Assembly (NCBI GenBank): GCA_009663005.1
Contig: VIGQ01000405.1
Location: 1 to 11,192 of the forward strand
Reading direction: 5' to 3'
Source: Actinidia chinensis
Taxonomy: Eukaryota; Streptophyta; Magnoliopsida; Ericales; Actinidiaceae
DNA: 11,192 nt
The stretch's first letter is position 1. Each line of letters starts with the position of its first letter. Under the pieces are notes generated by a model. It ran no database searches. It had not been told where the DNA came from and worked only from the letters and a program-made list of their open reading frames with translations. The position numbers and the translations under genes are program-made. Of the stretch, positions 6,980-11,192 are shown piece by piece.

Positions 6980-9900
6980 CATTTTAAACTGTGTGATTTT
7001 TCAAAAACGATTACACTAACGTTTTATTTTATTTTCTTTGCGTAATACTTTTTAAAAACCGATTTTATTACGAAATTTTTGAAGTGACTTCTAAAAAATT
7101 ATCAATTTCTCGTATTCTTTTTTTCTGGTTTTACTTGAAGAACCTGTTACATAAATTTTTACAATATATTATTCGTACTATAATGGACTCGCTTGATTTT
7201 TAGCATAAACGTTGTTGCTAGTTCTATTAGGTGGAATGAATATTAAGGAATGACGAAAAGAAGGGCAAAAAGAAAAAAAATAACCAACGTTCTGCAGTTA
7301 GACTTTACTTCGTGCTTTACCTGTAAAAGGAAAAATTCCCTTCTCCTCTTTATTTCTTCTTTCTCTCTATTTCATTCAAAAATTATGCGGGGAATTTTCC
7401 CTGACCATTTCGAAATATTTCAAAATATTCCAGTGTTCGCAATCGATCTATTTTCCTTTTTCGGAGCTTAATTAGAAAACAAATTCAAATATTACATTTT
7501 ATTCCATTCAAAAGGATATTAGATATTTTTTCTTGTTCAATTCTTCAGGAAAGAAGCAGTTTTTAGCAAGTTTTTAAAGATTTATTAACAGCCAATATAT
7601 CTCTGATGTATACAAAAAAAAGAAAAGCAAAAAAGTGTTGTAGTGTTAAACTTCTCAGCACGTGACATTTTAATGTTATATTGTAAGGTGATGAACTACC
7701 TCCGAAGTATAAAAATGTGCAGCAGGAAATGCGTTTCGTTTAATTATGAAGAAATGGGATTTTTTTCAAACAACGGAGTCTACATTTCATTAAAATTCTT
7801 CTGTCAGACTGGACCGAATTTATGAAAGTACTTAATTGCCATATATATTTTATATCTCGAATGAACGAACGGTGTTTATTATAGATGCCAAACTAATGTA
7901 GGTATAGGTAATCAGTTACTCACGAATGTTTTGAATGTGAGAAGACCATTTAAGCAGTAACACACCTTCTGTAGATGTGGAAGAGAATCAACAGTTACGT
8001 ATACAGTGAAAGGATATGTTTGGAAATACAAATGATTGCCTTGAAGGACAAGAATACTACCAGTCAAAAAAGCTAAGTGACGAGTCCGCAAAAAAAACAA
8101 TTGCTTATTTTTAAGTTTATTTTTAGTTCTAATAAAAAATTTGTTTATTGAAATGTTAGCTGATTGTTCTCCGAAGGATAGATACATTTATAATTTTAGT
8201 CTTTCAGAGAATGTTTGGTCTGGGGAATTATTGTAGACACCATGGTTTTAAATAATTAAATTAAAATTGTAATCAATAAATTGTGTTAATATGAGGAGAA
8301 TGAGAAATTTGTCATTTAAAACGTTTGTATATTAAACTATTAAACATCGTCTGAAGTAAAAATTGTTCAGTTTTGCATGTTGAATTTTCTTTAGATGAGC
8401 ATTTAGGTAATAACATGAACGAGGTTGTAATATGTGTACCTATTTTTTATAAACTTTCTTAATAACTTTAATTTAGCTCTATAGCTACAAAAATTGATGT
8501 GGAGTAAGTTATGAATTCTAAGTAAAATATAGATAAAACTACTCCCCCCACCCTCTTGTCTAAAAGACTTATACATTAAAAGCTTTAAATATAATATATT
8601 GATTACAAACAATTTGGTGATTTCCTGAATATCAAGATCAAGTATGGAAGTTAAGATAACATTTCTAGGTACCAAATCAGGTTGCCGTGTTTTTCCGTTG
8701 GAAGTACGGGTAGCTTTTAAAGTATTTCACTGGTAGGTCTACACAGTTCGACCATGATTTTTTTTGGCATTCCACTTGCTGAATGTTATTGCAAATTAGA
8801 TAATTTGATATAATATCGGCACCCATGTTCCATTAAAGTTCTGTCTTGAGAAAAATACTATCTCAAGTAGCTTCAAACTATCTCCTTAATTTTTGGTGAT
8901 TTTCCTCTTAATTTTTAAAATACATGTTTAAATAATTTTACTAGAACCAAAAAATAGTTATAAAACTTATTTATATTGGAATATATAAGGCCTATTGAAA
9001 AAACTGAGAATGTGTTCATACAGAAGCAATCCCCATTTTCCATTCTTGAAAAAAGTTTATTCTTGATGGTCTTGTTATGTATTTAATTTCTCAGGTACAC
9101 ATTTGATTCTTAAACAGCTCTAATTCATTTACTCAAGATCGATAATCAAACTAAAGACTAGTCCCTCCCCTGGCATTAATTTTGTTTATGCTTCGCAATG
9201 TACGTTACCAGTACTTACTCGCCAACGGATATTGAAACTTAAAATGATGATTTAGCAATTCTGGAAATAACTGTTACCAATCCCAAAAAAAAATCGGGCA
9301 GTTAGGTGGTGAGTTTGTCTCCCGGTTAAGATGTATTTCAGGACTAAGCAGCTGTAATATCAATGGCTTTTATTTTTGTTGTGCAACTACAAGCAGAATA
9401 TTTGGAATCGTCGACACTAATGAGTTGTGGGCGTATGCCAAGCCTTTATTTCAAATACAATGTTTTTTTTAACAGAAAGGATTGTGTGGCTGATTTTGTT
9501 TTCATTCACTTTTCCAAATGAGACGCATTGGGGAGCCGTAAGAACTTATAATGATGTTTTTTCATTGCTTTGTTAATTTGCATAGAACTCTTTAGGAAAC
9601 ATGTTTCTCTTACATAAAGCGAAAATGAGTGCATGATAATATAGTTTTTTTATAAATACACTTTTAGGCATCCTTCAGTTGTATAGGAGTAATGAAAAAA
9701 AAAAGAAAAGGGAGTGCAGTGCAGTTTTTAGATACTTTTGTAGGGGTGGGGTACAGCTCCATGAGGAGGGATTAGAATGCCACAAAAAGTATAAATGATA
9801 TAAATAGAAAAATTCATTAATTAATGTATATATGCTATAAATACATAATTAGATACAGTATAATTAATAACACAGAATATTGATGTCCTAATTATACACA

Positions 9901-10540
9901 ATTAGATGCATTTTTATAAATAAACCATTGTATTATTATTAGTTTTCATATGGATAAAGCTTGACTCTAAAAACTTATGATCAATTTTACTTAAAGGAAA
10001 TAATTTTAAAGCAATTTGATGAAAAAAAAACAGTGGCCCCCCGTTCCCAAACACAGTTTCATTCTAAGTGCTGTACTTTCCTTCATATTTAAACTGTTTA
10101 CCATTTTTTTAAAGAAAATTATTAACAAGTTTTTTCAGAACAAATAACACAAAATCGGATTAAATTTCGATTTTTTACACTCTCAGTCTATGTTATTTTT
10201 TTAGATGTTCATGAATTAGAGAAATTTTTACCAGACATGCTCGCGAACGGGACGTCTTCTTACTCCGAGAAAGTGCGTTACTTTCTTTATGCATCATTTA
10301 AGGGTGTCCACCTATCGATATTGATACGTAAAAACATATATTTTTTTAATGGGCTATATGTAGACATTTCTCATAAAACCTGTTTGTATTGACGTTTTTG
10401 TAAGTGTACAGCTGTGTAAAAACCTTTCTGTAAAAAACACATAAAAAAAAATACTTTGAGGGGACTCTGCTATTTGTTTTAATGTTAGAAACACCTTTTT
10501 CAAACACACTTCGGTCTTCTGTATTTCATTTTTCTCCATA
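6980..10540. other. Long AT-rich non-coding stretch
   Basis: No gene is supported across about 3.5 kb. Open frames of 60 to 91 codons (7250-7471, 7643-7825, 7912-8187, 8403-8675, 10354-10539) lack domains and signal-peptide patterns, and they match the AT-driven background. Slightly GC-richer patches lie at about 8680-8760 and 9290-9440 but show no coding or repeat landmark I recognise. An especially AT-rich patch occupies 9780-9960 and contains AATTAGAT twice (9847-9854 and 9900-9907). A CAGTGGCCCCCCGTTCCCAAAC-like segment lies near 10031-10052. Confidence 0.65.
9780..9960. other. Very AT-rich patch
   Basis: About 180 bases are almost entirely A and T, with TA steps, ATTAATTAAT and a recurring AATTAGAT word. 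Such patches can be easily unwound or bound by the nuclear matrix, but nothing in the sequence proves either role. Confidence 0.4.
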
Positions 10541-10870
10541 ATCTTGTAGCGGGGTGGATGGCCGTAGTTGGTTAGATACGGGTCTTTGTACCTTCCACAT
10601 TTGATGAGGACCGAAAAAGGGGGGGTTAGGCCAAGAAGCCTCGGATTTCGTCTGATTATGGTGTATGGGCGACTCGCCCCACCCAGTCGGAGTTATTCAT
10701 GAAGAAGAAAAAAATCAACAGTGCCATGTCGATGATTACGGGTGGCCGATCATTGGAAGCCTGTTGTCTTGGGTGGCCTATCAGCAAAATCGAATATTCC
10801 TAAGTACTATCGTAAGTCAGAGTCCAGGTGCCTCCCATTGTGAGAAAACTAGGCCGTCAAAATTACCATT
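10541..10870 (+). mobile_element. Second repeat family, probably tRNA-derived
   Basis: A block of balanced composition interrupts AT-rich DNA. Its left end, GTAGCGGGGTGGATGGCCGTAGTTGGTTAGATACGG, has the look of a tRNA 5' half. TGGCCGTAGTTGG (10559-10571) resembles box A with two extra bases, and GGTTAG is D-arm-like. GGGT (about 10580-10583) and ACCT, spaced by CTTTGT, could pair as an anticodon stem. A box B at the expected place (about 10599-10609) is badly decayed. The body continues through TTAGGCCAAGAAGCCTCGG, TATGGGCGACTCGCCCCACC, TTATTCATGAAGAAG, CAGTGCCATGTCGATGATTACGGGTGGCC and GTGGCCTATCAGC. None of the landmarks of SINE copies A-C occur, so it is a different family. The 79-codon open frame inside (10665-10904) has no domain. 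Boundaries are approximate and only one copy is present. Confidence 0.5.
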
Positions 10871-11192
10871 GCACATTGGTATCTATATATACAGTGCACA
10901 TTAAAAATGATACAAGCTCCCCCCGGGGGAATGTAATAGATCTGCAATGATAAAAATAACAATCTTGCAGCCTCATTTGAATTGAAATAAAAAACATTCT
11001 CCCTTAAAATAAGAGTTTTTGAAATTTTTATTGATTTTGGAAACAACAAGTAAAGGAAACTTTGAACTGATTGTCGCGAAATACAGGTTCTTTTTAGATG
11101 TTCGTAAAATGAAGTGTTTTGAACTGCGTTCGGCGGAAAAGGACCTCTCCAACACTGACGTTTTGTCGTTTTTGTTCCGTGTTCAAATACAG
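10871..11192. other. AT-rich flank to the window end
   Basis: No gene is supported. Two overlapping minus-strand frames (10849-11049 and 10973-11155) have no motif. The stretch contains a second TGCACATT word (10895-10902, the first at 10870-10877), a C5G5 palindrome at 10920-10929, and AT-rich sequence. The last 80 bases are somewhat more GC-balanced and may belong to something continuing beyond the window. Confidence 0.6.
10920..10929. repeat. CCCCCGGGGG palindrome
   Basis: A perfect 10-base C/G palindrome sits in AT-rich flanks just downstream of the second repeat family. It is striking by composition but short. No function is implied. Confidence 0.7.

Noticed and set aside
6617..6982. 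121-codon minus-strand frame with poly-Lys and Pro-rich segments
   Set aside because: It is the translation of the A20, T32 and G-rich tracts, i.e. low-complexity DNA rather than a protein.
10031..10052. CAGTGG...GTTCCCAAAC segment as a hAT terminus
   Set aside because: Only a loose match with an interrupting C run. No partner end or duplication is visible.
10870..10902. TGCACATT direct repeat (10870-10877 and 10895-10902) as a target-site duplication
   Set aside because: Both copies are downstream of the repeat body rather than flanking it, so they do not bracket an insertion.
10665..10904. 79-codon plus-strand frame as a small gene or exon
   Set aside because: It sits inside a probable repeat, has no motif, and runs past the repeat's likely 3' end. 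Kept only as an alternative in the repeat finding.
1..11192. CRISPR array, operon, phage or other prokaryote-like system
   Set aside because: No regularly spaced identical repeats, no tightly packed coding frames and no ribosome binding sites. SINE-like elements and homopolymers point to an animal genome.

Overview
The window looks like non-coding nuclear DNA from an animal, most likely an arthropod. It is strongly AT-rich and full of A and T homopolymer runs. No open frame is longer than 164 codons, and none has a recognisable domain, a codon bias distinct from its surroundings, or a convincing exon/intron structure. No bacterial-style operons, ribosome binding sites, intact tRNA, rRNA or CRISPR array were seen. 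The main repeat family, a tRNA-headed SINE with a conserved body, resembles elements I associate from memory with spider genomes. The spider assignment is therefore an inference that needs a repeat-library search.

Layout. 1-968: AT-rich sequence with small palindromes. 969-1156: a diverged, 5'-truncated SINE copy (A). 1157-3399: AT-rich spacer with a CA microsatellite and a T-run/A-run pair. 3400-3616: an unexplained island of higher GC content. 3617-3880: the best SINE copy (B), with a tRNA-like head. 3881-4028: a second, 5'-truncated copy (C) joined head-to-tail to B. 4029-5408: AT-rich spacer with an isolated tRNA box-A-like sequence and a GGACA/TGTCC inverted repeat. 5409-5510 and 6200-6290: two short, similar, C-rich blocks that may be decayed hAT-type DNA transposon pieces. 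6744-6979: a very G-rich tract, then 32 T, then 20 A after a 36-base spacer. 6980-10540: AT-rich spacer, largely featureless. 10541-10870: a second, probably tRNA-derived, repeat of a different family. 10871-11192: AT-rich flank with a short C/G palindrome.

No genes can be seen working together. The biology on show is accumulation of mobile-element relics and simple repeats in an intergenic or intronic region. The longest open frames (164 codons on the minus strand and 139 on the plus strand, both around 3381-3875) lie across SINE copy B and its upstream island and are best explained as composition-driven artefacts. I found no evidence for a new multi-gene system. The best leads are the three-copy SINE family with its tandem junction, the unexplained island upstream of it, and the G-tract/T-tract structure.
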